The translations under genes were made by a program, and so were the position numbers. A DNA stretch of 14,716 nt from Bacillota bacterium. Its GTDB lineage: Bacteria > Bacillota > Clostridia > Oscillospirales > Ruminococcaceae. The notes beneath the pieces are model-generated. The model saw only the letters and a program-made list of their open reading frames with translations, searched no databases and was not told the origin of the DNA. Where the stretch lies: contig JAEWRN010000039.1 of assembly GCA_023460035.1 (NCBI GenBank), forward strand, positions 1-14,716, in the 5' to 3' direction. Positions 7,341 through 14,471 of this stretch are shown here, in pieces; positions within the stretch are counted from its first letter, which is position 1; each line of letters starts with the position of its first letter.

Positions 7341-7376
7341 AAGTGGGGGGGGCCCCCCGGGGGGCCCCCCCCACTT
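7341..7376. other. G8C6|G6C8 symmetry centre of the palindrome
   Basis: The mirror axis falls at 7358/7359. Each side reads CCACAAGT, then eight G, then six C up to the axis. CCAC-AA-GTGG is itself a small inverted repeat. Long G/C runs at the join are what a poly-G sequencing error, a hairpin-primed fold-back or a self-complementary k-mer walk would leave. A true hairpin end of a linear molecule could look the same. The real bases on the far side of this tract cannot be known from the window. Confidence 0.85.
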
Positions 7377-7457
7377 GTGGTTTTGCAGGTTTTGTTGACA
7401 GGCACAGCGCTTTTTACACAAACTTTTTTGCGGAAAAATAGTAAAAATTTCATATTT

Positions 7458-7474
7458 CCTATTGACAATATAGG
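7458..7474 (+). promoter_or_regulatory. Possible operator dyad over the -35 box
   Basis: CCTAT-N7-ATAGG is a 5-bp inverted repeat covering the TTGACA hexamer, and ATTG-A-CAAT nests within it. Sulfur regulators of the Rrf2 family (such as CymR) bind AT-rich dyads at this place, but I cannot match a known box and it may be chance. The same site lies at 7243-7259 in arm 1. Confidence 0.25.
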
Positions 7475-7490
7475 TTTTACCCGGTATAAT
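7462..7490 (+). promoter_or_regulatory. Perfect sigma-A promoter of the metY-cysK operon (arm 2)
   Basis: Mirror copy: TTGACA at 7462-7467, a 17-base spacer, TATAAT at 7485-7490. Transcription should start near 7497, about 50 bases before the leader peptide ATG. The 100 bases between the palindrome centre and this promoter are AT-rich and hold no gene. Confidence 0.92.
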
Positions 7491-7546
7491 CCCAATAAAG
7501 AACCCGCCCGTCACAGCGGCGGTCACACGAAAGGAGGCAGGCGAAC

Positions 7547-7660
7547 ATGAGCGCAATTTTTAGCAGCAAATTCTGTTGTGGGCGAATGCTCTACTCCCGG
7601 ACAAGCTCGATGTACGGGTGTTTTGCCGTGCCCCTTTCTGTGCATGGTCTGGCAATTTGA
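7547..7660 (+). CDS. Cysteine-containing leader peptide (37 aa) of the metY operon (arm 2)
   Basis: Identical copy of the arm 1 leader peptide, easier to read here. AAAGGAGG is at 7530-7537 and ATG at 7547. TGT TGT (Cys10-Cys11) is at 7574-7579, Cys25 at 7619-7621 and TGA at 7658-7660. The segment CTCCCGG (7594-7600, codons 16-18) is complementary to CCGGGAG (7691-7697) in the terminator's 5' arm. A ribosome stalled on the Cys pair would leave it free to pair there and block termination. Confidence 0.75.
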   Translation: MSAIFSSKFCCGRMLYSRTSSMYGCFAVPLSVHGLAI

Positions 7661-7668
7661 TTTGCCAG
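7649..7668 (+). other. Hairpin holding the leader peptide stop codon (arm 2)
   Basis: CTGGCAA (7649-7655) pairs with TTGCCAG (7662-7668). The 6-base loop contains the TGA at 7658-7660. A terminating ribosome would melt it; an absent or stalled ribosome would let it form. It could act as a pause or protector hairpin before the terminator. The mirror copy is at 7049-7068. Confidence 0.6.
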
Positions 7669-7686
7669 CAACACCTAGAAACATCT

Positions 7687-7731
7687 TTGCCCGGGAGAGT
7701 CGTACCATGACGCCTCCCGGGCAATTTTTTT
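7687..7731 (+). terminator. Attenuator terminator upstream of metY (arm 2)
   Basis: TTGCCCGGGAG (7687-7697) pairs with CTCCCGGGCAA (7714-7724), followed by seven T (7725-7731). The loop can add a short GTC/GAC stem. It ends 53 bases before the metY start. Confidence 0.92.
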
Positions 7732-7784
7732 GTTCCGGCGGCGAGACCCCATAAAAAATATACCATAAAAGAGGAGTCATTATC

Positions 7785-9074
7785 ATGTCGGAACACAATT
7801 ACAAGTTCGAAACCCTGCAACTGCACGTTGGGCAGGAAAGCCCGGACCCCGCGACCGATTCCCGCGCAGTGCCCATTTACGCCACCACCTCGTACGTGTT
7901 TAAAGATTCGGCGCAGGCCGCTGGCCGCTTTGCGCTGACCGAGGGCGGCAACATTTACACCCGGCTGATGAACCCGACCAGCGATGTGTTTGAAAAGCGC
8001 ATTGCGGCGCTGGAGGGTGGGGCCGCGGCGCTGGCGCTGGCTTCCGGCTCTACCGCCGTCGCTTATGCCATTCAAAACATCGCCATTGCGGGCGACCATG
8101 TAGTCTCGGCGTCCAACCTGTACGGCGGCACCGTCAACCTGCTGTCCAACACGTTGCAGGACGCCGGCATTACCACCACCTTTGTGGACCAGAGCGACCC
8201 CGCAAACTTTGAAAAAGCCATTCGTGAAAACACAAAGCTGCTGTATGCCGAAACGCTGGGCAACCCCAACGCCGACGTGCTGGACCTTGAAGCCGTGGCC
8301 GAAATTGCCCACCGGCACGGCATCCCGCTGATTGTGGACAGCACCTTTGCCACCCCCTACCTGCTGCGCCCCATTGAACACGGCGCCGACATTGTGGTGC
8401 ATTCGGCCACGAAGTTTATTGGCGGGCACGGCACCGTGATGGGCGGCGTGATTATTGACGGCGGCAGGTTTGACTGGGCCGCCAGCGGCAAGTTCCCCGG
8501 GCTTTCCGCCCCAAACCCCTCGTACCACGGCGTTGTGTTTACCGAGGCCGCGGGCAGCCTTGCCTACATCACAAAGGCGCGCACTACCCTGCTGCGCGAC
8601 CTTGGCGGCGCCATTTCGCCGTTCAACTCGTTCTTGCTGCTGCAAGGGCTGGAAACCCTGTCGCTGCGGGTCGAGCGCCATGTGGAAAACGCATTGAAGG
8701 TCGTTGACTTTTTGCAAAAGCACCCCGGGGTCGAGCGGGTCAACCACCCGTCGCTTGCCACCGGCGCCGCAAAACAGTTGTATGACCGGTACTTCCCGCA
8801 CGGGGCGGGTTCTATTTTCACCTTCGAAATTAAGGGCGATGCCGAGACGGCGAAAAAGTTTACCGAAAGCTTAAAGCTGTTCTCGCTGCTGGCCAACGTG
8901 GCGGATGTAAAATCCCTTGTTATCCACCCCGCTTCCACCACCCACTCGCAGCTGTCGGCAGACGAACTTGCCGCCTGCGGCATTCGCCCCAACACCATTC
9001 GCCTGTCGATCGGCACAGAACACATCGACGATATTCTGGCCGATTTGACCCAGGGGTTCGCCGCCGTACAATAA
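7785..9074 (+). CDS. metY: O-acetylhomoserine sulfhydrylase (arm 2)
   Basis: Identical mirror copy of the 429-aa PLP enzyme at 5643-6932. It makes homocysteine from O-acetylhomoserine and sulfide, with PLP lysine K210. The ribosome binding site AAAAGAGGAG is at 7767-7776. Order here is promoter, leader peptide, terminator, this gene, small ORF, cysK, metE-like gene. The two copies do not differ at any residue. Confidence 0.94.
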   Translation: MSEHNYKFETLQLHVGQESPDPATDSRAVPIYATTSYVFKDSAQAAGRFALTEGGNIYTRLMNPTSDVFEKRIAALEGGAAALALASGSTAVAYAIQNIAIAGDHVVSASNLYGGTVNLLSNTLQDAGITTTFVDQSDPANFEKAIRENTKLLYAETLGNPNADVLDLEAVAEIAHRHGIPLIVDSTFATPYLLRPIEHGADIVVHSATKFIGGHGTVMGGVIIDGGRFDWAASGKFPGLSAPNPSYHGVVFTEAAGSLAYITKARTTLLRDLGGAISPFNSFLLLQGLETLSLRVERHVENALKVVDFLQKHPGVERVNHPSLATGAAKQLYDRYFPHGAGSIFTFEIKGDAETAKKFTESLKLFSLLANVADVKSLVIHPASTTHSQLSADELAACGIRPNTIRLSIGTEHIDDILADLTQGFAAVQ

Positions 9075-9123
9075 CCGGCGCCCCCAATAATAAATGAATT
9101 CGCCATGAAAGGACGGGAGTAAA

Positions 9124-9219
9124 ATGAAACATGCCATACGACACGGTTTTTGCGGGGCAATGCGATGTTGTCCCCCGCGCAACCAACTCTTCAACTTAAT
9201 TTTATTTGACAACAATTAA
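9124..9219 (+). CDS. Small ORF (31 aa) with Cys10, Cys15, Cys16 before cysK (arm 2)
   Basis: Mirror copy of the candidate leader peptide at 5498-5593. GGGAG at 9115-9119 precedes ATG 9124. Cys codons are at 9151, 9166 and 9169. The TAA at 9217-9219 overlaps the cysK ribosome binding site (9218-9224). The hairpin 9152-9160 with 9168-9178 covers the cysteine codons. Confidence 0.5.
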   Translation: MKHAIRHGFCGAMRCCPPRNQLFNLILFDNN

Positions 9220-9232
9220 AGGAGTGTCTATT

Positions 9233-10165
9233 ATGGCTAACATTTATACTTCCGCAGATCAACTGATTGGTAAAACCCCGCTGTTAGAGCTGACCCACAT
9301 TGAAAAGGCCGAAGGCCTGAACGCAAAGCTGGTGGCAAAGCTGGAATACTTTAACCCGGCCGGCTCGGTAAAGGACCGCATTGCCAAAAGCATGATTGAC
9401 GACGCGGAGGCCCGCGGCATTTTAAAGCCCGGTTCGGTCATCATTGAGCCGACGTCCGGCAACACCGGCATTGGCCTTGCTTCGGTCGCGGCTGCACGCG
9501 GCTACAAGCTGATTTTGGTCATGCCTGAAACCATGTCTGTCGAGCGCCGGCAGCTGGCAAAGGCTTACGGTGCCGAGCTGGTGCTGACCGAGGGTGCCAA
9601 GGGCATGAAGGGCGCTATTGAAAAGGCAAACGAGCTGCAAAAGACCACCCCGGACAGCTTTGTGGCCGGCCAGTTTGTCAACCCGGCAAACCCCGCCGTG
9701 CACCGTGCCACCACCGGGCCGGAAATTTGGCAGGACACCGACGGCAAAGTGGACATTTTTGTCGCGGGCATCGGCACCGGCGGCACCATTACCGGCACCG
9801 GCGAATACCTGAAATCGCAAAACCCGGCGGTGAAAATAGTGGCGGTAGAACCCGCAAGCTCGGCCGTGCTGTCTACCGGTGTGGCCGGCCCGCACAAAAT
9901 TCAGGGCATTGGCGCAGGCTTTGTGCCCGACGTGCTGAACACAAAAATTTACGACGAGATCATCACCGTTTCCAACGAGGACGCGTTTGAAACCGGCCGT
10001 GCCATTGGCCACAAAGAGGGCGTGCTGGTGGGTATTTCGTCCGGCGCCGCCACCTATGCCGCCATTCAGCTGGCAAAACGGCCGGAAAACGCAGGCAAAA
10101 CCATTGTGGTGCTGCTGCCCGACACCGGCGAGCGCTACCTGTCCACCCCGCTTTTCGCGGAATAA
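9233..10165 (+). CDS. cysK: Cysteine synthase (O-acetylserine sulfhydrylase) (arm 2)
   Basis: Identical mirror copy of the 310-aa CysK at 4552-5484, with PLP lysine K47, the PTSGNTG loop at 73-79 and no cysteine residues. It starts at the ATG at 9233 with AAAGGAG at 9218-9224. The upstream in-frame TTG at 9206 precedes that ribosome binding site and is not the start. Confidence 0.96.
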   Translation: MANIYTSADQLIGKTPLLELTHIEKAEGLNAKLVAKLEYFNPAGSVKDRIAKSMIDDAEARGILKPGSVIIEPTSGNTGIGLASVAAARGYKLILVMPETMSVERRQLAKAYGAELVLTEGAKGMKGAIEKANELQKTTPDSFVAGQFVNPANPAVHRATTGPEIWQDTDGKVDIFVAGIGTGGTITGTGEYLKSQNPAVKIVAVEPASSAVLSTGVAGPHKIQGIGAGFVPDVLNTKIYDEIITVSNEDAFETGRAIGHKEGVLVGISSGAATYAAIQLAKRPENAGKTIVVLLPDTGERYLSTPLFAE

Positions 10166-10175
10166 CGAACCAACC

Positions 10176-10206
10176 AAAAAGCGGCGGCCCTGTGCCGCCG
10201 CTTTTT
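10176..10206 (+). terminator. Hairpin terminator between cysK and the metE-like gene (arm 2)
   Basis: Mirror copy of 4511-4541: a 13-bp GC-rich stem followed by a U-run, ten bases after the cysK stop. It is probably leaky, as the next gene has no promoter of its own. Confidence 0.8.
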
Positions 10207-10228
10207 TACACCCGAAAGGAGCCCCCCT

Positions 10229-11344
10229 ATGACACCACACGCACCGTTTCGCTATGACATTGTAGGCAGCTTTTTGCGCCCCGACGCGCTGAAAAAAGCC
10301 CGCCTTGCCAGCGCCCTGCACCAAATTACCGCGCAAGAACTGGCCGCCGCAGAGGACGCCGCCATTTTAGACCTGATTGCAAAGCAAAAGGCGGCCGGGC
10401 TGCCGGTCATCACCGACGGCGAGTTTCGCCGCAGCTGGTGGCACCTCGACTTTATGTGGGGCCTTGGCGGCATTGAAAAGGCGGGCACCGCCAAGGGGCT
10501 GCAGTTCCACGGCGAGCGCACCAAAGCAGAAACGGCGGTCATTACGGGGCCGATTACCGGCAGCGGGCACCCGTTTGTGGAGCATTTTAAGTTTGTCAAA
10601 GCGCAGGAGACGGGCGGCGTGGTGGCAAAGCAGACCATCCCCGCGCCCGCACAGCTGCTGGTGCAGCTGCGGCTGCCCGAATACCTTGCGCAAAACCGGC
10701 AGCACTACCCCAGTGACGACGCGCTGCTGGCCGACATCGGCACTGCTTACCAAACGGTACTTCGCGAGCTGTACGACGCAGGCTGCCGCAATTTGCAGCT
10801 GGACGACTGCACCTGGGGCCTTTATGTGGACAAAAGCTTTTGGCCGATGTTTGACCTAAACGAAGATAAGGTGCGCACCATTGCAAAAGAGCAGATTGCA
10901 CTGAACAACCTGGCGCTAAAGGGCAAGCCGGACGATTTGACGGTGACGACCCACGTGTGCCGCGGCAACTTTCACTCTACCTACGCTTCGTCCGGCGCGT
11001 ACGACCCCATTGCCCCGTACTTGTTTGCCGACGAAGCGGTTTCAGCCTTTTACCTTGAATACGACGACGCGCGCTCGGGCGGGTTTGAGCCGCTGCGGTA
11101 TGTCGCACCGGATAAAGCTGTTGTGCTGGGCCTCATCACGACCAAAACCCCAAAGCTGGAAGAAAAGGCCGCCGTCATTCAGCGCATTCATGAGGCGGCG
11201 CAGTTTGTGCCGCTGGACCGGCTGTACCTCAGCCCCCAGTGCGGGTTTGCCTCTACCGAAGAGGGCAACCGGCTGACCGAAGACGACCAGTGGGCAAAGC
11301 TTGCGCTGGTGCGCGACATTGCCCGCGAGGTATGGGGTGATTAG
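10229..11344 (+). CDS. MetE-like (YxjG/YxjH type) methionine synthase, short form (arm 2)
   Basis: Identical mirror copy of the 371-aa protein at 3373-4488. It is a single-barrel, zinc-dependent methyltransferase with ligands H242, C244, E277 and C338, likely using homocysteine supplied by MetY. AAAGGAG lies just before the ATG. It is the last gene of the sulfur operon and ends at a bidirectional terminator. Confidence 0.9.
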   Translation: MTPHAPFRYDIVGSFLRPDALKKARLASALHQITAQELAAAEDAAILDLIAKQKAAGLPVITDGEFRRSWWHLDFMWGLGGIEKAGTAKGLQFHGERTKAETAVITGPITGSGHPFVEHFKFVKAQETGGVVAKQTIPAPAQLLVQLRLPEYLAQNRQHYPSDDALLADIGTAYQTVLRELYDAGCRNLQLDDCTWGLYVDKSFWPMFDLNEDKVRTIAKEQIALNNLALKGKPDDLTVTTHVCRGNFHSTYASSGAYDPIAPYLFADEAVSAFYLEYDDARSGGFEPLRYVAPDKAVVLGLITTKTPKLEEKAAVIQRIHEAAQFVPLDRLYLSPQCGFASTEEGNRLTEDDQWAKLALVRDIAREVWGD

Positions 11345-11385
11345 CCCTGGCTGCACTGCCCTGTTTGAAGCACCCCCCATTTTAT

Positions 11386-11448
11386 AAAAAAGCACCGCCC
11401 TCGCTACGCCGGCAAGATACGCCGGTACCGCGGGGGCGGTGCTTTTTT
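11386..11448. terminator. Bidirectional terminator between convergent operons (arm 2)
   Basis: Mirror copy of 3269-3331: a 15-bp stem with A/T runs on both flanks and a nested small hairpin in the loop. Confidence 0.92.
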
Positions 11449-11453
11449 GTTTT

Positions 11454-11900
11454 TTAGCGCTGGCCGCGGTGAAAATGCTCCAGCCGCTCGTTGATCTTGT
11501 CCGCAATCGACTTGTCGCGCAGGTACGACATGGTGGCGACCGCCACATACACCAGCGCCACCGTGAGCATCATCATCAACATGCCTGCCGGGGTGACGGT
11601 ATACCAACCAAACAGCGCGCCGCAGCCAAGAATAATGGCATTGATTACAACATAGTGCGTACCAAAGCGCACAAGCACCTCTTTGCGGCTTTGCGCCTCA
11701 CCCGCAATCAGCAGCGCGGTGGCAAAACCGCACACCACCCCCACAACTAAAACCTGCCACAACAGCTCGACGGGCAAAAAATCCGCCTGCAAAGACATAC
11801 CGCTGTCCACCATTTCAACCGTAATCCACACGGCACAGGCAAGCAGTGTAAAGGTCGTAATGGTAGCGACATAAAAGGTCAGACGTTTTAAAAACTGCAT
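11454..11900 (-). CDS. DUF3021 family four-helix membrane protein (arm 2)
   Basis: Identical mirror copy of 2817-3263: 148 aa, four transmembrane helices and a charged C-terminal tail. It is the last gene of the ABC/LytTR operon. Its function is unknown beyond its regular pairing with LytTR regulators. Confidence 0.88.
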   Translation of the reverse strand: MQFLKRLTFYVATITTFTLLACAVWITVEMVDSGMSLQADFLPVELLWQVLVVGVVCGFATALLIAGEAQSRKEVLVRFGTHYVVINAIILGCGALFGWYTVTPAGMLMMMLTVALVYVAVATMSYLRDKSIADKINERLEHFHRGQR

Positions 11901-11914
11901 TTGCGTTGCCCCCT

Positions 11915-12355
11915 TTACATTTCCAGCTTTTTTTTCAAAAGCGGCACGTACTGGCGTGAAATTGTGCTTTTTTCGTTGTTGTTCAGCAGTACTTCAAACC
12001 GGCCGCCCAGCACCGGGGTCAGCTTGTATACCTTGGAAAGGTTTAAAATGACCGATTTGGAGCAGCGGAAAAAATCGGTGTTGTCAAACTGCTCTTCCAG
12101 CTCGTACAGCTTTTTGTGCACCTCATAAACCTCTTTTTCGCAGTAGGCAAATACCCGGTTGTCCACCGCTTCAAAGTAATATACCTCTTGTGGCTCCAGC
12201 AGCTGAATGCTGCCGTCCGGCTGAAAGCCGCTCAGCTTTTCGCGCGAGGTGCGAATGCTGGAAATCAGCGCAAGCAGCTGGTCGTCCAGCCGGCCGGTGC
12301 GGATGATGATTTCCTCTTCCTGCCCTTTTTCCAGCTCTTCCACAATGATTCTCAA
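11915..12355 (-). CDS. LytTR family DNA-binding regulator, TTG start (arm 2)
   Basis: Identical mirror copy of 2362-2802: 146 aa, LytTR domain over residues 45-146, TTG start, no receiver domain. It probably regulates the operon it lies in. Confidence 0.92.
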   Translation of the reverse strand: MRIIVEELEKGQEEEIIIRTGRLDDQLLALISSIRTSREKLSGFQPDGSIQLLEPQEVYYFEAVDNRVFAYCEKEVYEVHKKLYELEEQFDNTDFFRCSKSVILNLSKVYKLTPVLGGRFEVLLNNNEKSTISRQYVPLLKKKLEM

Positions 12356-12365
12356 ACACGCATCC

Positions 12366-13271
12366 CTACCTGTCCTGCACAGATTTGCGCCGCATCACCA
12401 GCGCCGCAGCTGCTAAAACCAGTATACCACAAATCAGCACCGCTGCAATCTGCCCGGCAAGGCTGACCGTCTGCCCGCCCATGGTCACGGTAATGCCCAT
12501 GGCGGTCTTGTATTCGCTCACCGCCTCTGCGGGCGCCGCGGCAAACATGTCTTGCAGCGCCGTCGCGGTAAACACCCGGCGCAGCATTGACGCGCTGTGC
12601 AAAATGGGGGTGGCCTTTAAAAAGTTTTGCACCGCACTGGGCAGGCCGCCCATCGGGATATAAATGGCGCCCAAAAAGCCGACCAGTGTACCCACCACCG
12701 TGCCAAGGCCCGACCACGCGCCCTCGCTTTTGACAAACAACCCCACCAAAAACATCACGGCAGAATACGAAAATGCGTTGGCCGCCAGCATACCAATGAC
12801 GGCAAGATGCTCTGTCAGCGACAAAACGCTGTGCCCCGTCACCAGCAAATACCCGTCGGACACGCCCAGCGTCAGCAGGCAGATACCCATCGTGCCCAAA
12901 AACGACGCGCCAATATAGCCCACCGCAATTTGCAGCCGGCTGACCGGCGCCCCGTAAAAGCTTTGGGCACGGCCGGTGGCGGCATCCCGCACCATCTGGC
13001 CGGTCACCGTCAGCGCAATGGTGACGGTGTTGACGCACAGCACGCCGGCAATTGTCCACAGCAGCACCATCTGCTGTGCGCTGTCGCGGCTGATACCGGT
13101 AACGCCGGCTTGCTCTAGAATATTCAGCACATCGTTGACGTTCATATCCCCCAAAAACACCAGCATCAGCATGATGACAATCAGCATCGACAGCAACGAA
13201 AAAAAGATCGACGAGCGGTCACGCAGGTATAACTTGAGATTGCGTTTAATTAAATGATTGACGGCGCTCAT
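12366..13271 (-). CDS. ABC-2 type transporter permease (arm 2)
   Basis: Identical mirror copy of 1446-2351: 301 aa with about six membrane segments. Its start overlaps the ATPase stop by four bases. Confidence 0.92.
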   Translation of the reverse strand: MSAVNHLIKRNLKLYLRDRSSIFFSLLSMLIVIMLMLVFLGDMNVNDVLNILEQAGVTGISRDSAQQMVLLWTIAGVLCVNTVTIALTVTGQMVRDAATGRAQSFYGAPVSRLQIAVGYIGASFLGTMGICLLTLGVSDGYLLVTGHSVLSLTEHLAVIGMLAANAFSYSAVMFLVGLFVKSEGAWSGLGTVVGTLVGFLGAIYIPMGGLPSAVQNFLKATPILHSASMLRRVFTATALQDMFAAAPAEAVSEYKTAMGITVTMGGQTVSLAGQIAAVLICGILVLAAAALVMRRKSVQDR

Positions 13272-14191
13272 ACGGCTTCCTCCTCGCTGCCCTTGCAGGC
13301 GTTTAAAAACACATCGTCCATCGTGCCCTGCACCACCTCAAACCCGGCAAGCTCGGCATGCCAGCGCTGCAGCAGCTCGTACGACGCCAGCGTATTGGGG
13401 ATTGCGATTTGCACCCCGCGGCCCCGCACGCGGCAGGTCGTACCCTCATTTTGCAGCTTTGTCGCAAATGCGGCAAGGTCTTTCGGGTAAAGGGTCAATT
13501 TGTCATATGCAAACTGCTCTTTCAGCTCAAACGGGGTGCCGCTGGCAATCTCTTTGCCCTTGTCCAAAATTAAGATGTGGTTGGCCTGCGCGGCTTCCTC
13601 CATATAATGCGTCGTCAAAAACACCGTGGTGCCGTACTGCTTGCGGATAAGCCGCACCGCGTGCCACACCGCCTTGCGGGTGGCCGGGTCCAGCCCGGTG
13701 GTCGGCTCGTCTAAAAACAACACTTTGGGGGCGTGCATCAGCGCCGCGGCAATTTCACATTTGCGTTTTTGCCCGCCCGAAAGCTGCCGGTAACGGCGTT
13801 TTAGCGTATCCTCCAGCGACAGCAGCTCGCACAGCGTCGCCAGCCTTTTTTTGTTTTCTGCCCGGTCGTTCTGGTACAGCGACGCGCGGGAAATCAGGTT
13901 TTCTTCGACCGTCAACAAGTCGTCCAGCACGTTTTGCTGGCGCACAATGCCAATCTCGCGCCGAATCTGCGCGTCCTCTCGCCCCAATTTGTGCCCGCAA
14001 ATCTCCGCTTCGCCCGCCGTGGGGCGCACTAGTGTGCTAAGCATTTGAATCGTCGTGGTTTTGCCCGCGCCGTTGACCCCCAAAAAGCCAAACAGCTCGC
14101 CCGCATTCACCTGAAACGAAATGCCGTCTACCGCATGGGTGGGCCCGTAATACTTTTGCAGCCCCCGCACGCTGATACTGCATTCTTCCAT
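13268..14191 (-). CDS. ABC-2 type transporter ATP-binding protein (arm 2)
   Basis: Identical mirror copy of 526-1449: 307 aa with intact Walker A (38-46), signature (137-144), Walker B (157-163) and H-loop (H195). It is the first gene of the operon. Confidence 0.95.
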   Translation of the reverse strand: MEECSISVRGLQKYYGPTHAVDGISFQVNAGELFGFLGVNGAGKTTTIQMLSTLVRPTAGEAEICGHKLGREDAQIRREIGIVRQQNVLDDLLTVEENLISRASLYQNDRAENKKRLATLCELLSLEDTLKRRYRQLSGGQKRKCEIAAALMHAPKVLFLDEPTTGLDPATRKAVWHAVRLIRKQYGTTVFLTTHYMEEAAQANHILILDKGKEIASGTPFELKEQFAYDKLTLYPKDLAAFATKLQNEGTTCRVRGRGVQIAIPNTLASYELLQRWHAELAGFEVVQGTMDDVFLNACKGSEEEAV

Positions 14192-14221
14192 TTTTTACAC
14201 CTCTCTTTGCTTAATGCACAC

Positions 14222-14230
14222 AGTATAGCA
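14222..14230 (-). promoter_or_regulatory. Extended -10 promoter of the ABC operon (arm 2)
   Basis: Mirror copy of the TGCTATACT element at 487-495, with no clear -35. Confidence 0.55.
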
Positions 14231-14252
14231 AAGCCCTGCGCCGCCCGCCAGC

Positions 14253-14294
14253 AAAAACAGCCCACCGGCGACACAGGGCCGGTAAGCGGGGCTG
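14253..14294 (-). terminator. Terminator-like hairpin upstream of the ABC operon (arm 2)
   Basis: Mirror copy of the bulged hairpin plus five T at 423-464. Beyond it, up to the T-box promoter, I see no gene. Confidence 0.35.
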
Positions 14295-14430
14295 TACGGG
14301 GGGTAAGTTGCAGCACCCCGCCCGCTGCCCGCCTGTTTGCCAGCCCTGTTTTGCGGCGGCATTTCACCGCAATTTTTTGCACCTGCCAAATACCCGGCAG
14401 TGTTTTTTATTTTCTTTGTGCAAATTTTGC

Positions 14431-14460
14431 TTGACAAGCACTGTTGTTTTTTGCTATTTT
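14431..14460 (+). promoter_or_regulatory. Promoter of the T-box leader (arm 2)
   Basis: TTGACA at 14431-14436, an 18-base spacer, then TATTTT at 14455-14460. It is the mirror copy of 257-286. Confidence 0.7.
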
Positions 14461-14471
14461 AGATAGAAATA

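Larger units (their letters stand above)
1..7358 (+). repeat. Left arm of a perfect 14.7-kb palindrome
   Basis: This arm is the exact reverse complement of 7359-14716. The first and last bases of the window match as reverse complements, every open reading frame has a mirror-image twin with an identical protein, and the central tract folds symmetrically. There is no spacer between the arms. Perfect spacer-free palindromes of several kilobases are normally unstable in bacteria, so this is probably a fold-back artefact. The real unit is about 7358 bases. Confidence 0.98.

Noticed and set aside
7341..7376. The centre as a true telomere or replication origin
   Set aside because: No resolvase, replication protein, iteron or origin box is present, and the gene content is chromosomal. 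The idea is kept only as an alternative in the findings.
7395..7420. A second TTGACA at 7395-7400 as another promoter
   Set aside because: No acceptable -10 lies 16-18 bases downstream, and a perfect promoter sits just after it.
7161..7556. A 129-codon open frame crossing the symmetry centre, giving the same protein from both strands
   Set aside because: It exists only because the sequence folds back on itself. It covers the promoter and ribosome binding site of both leader copies and has glycine/proline stretches made by the G/C tract.
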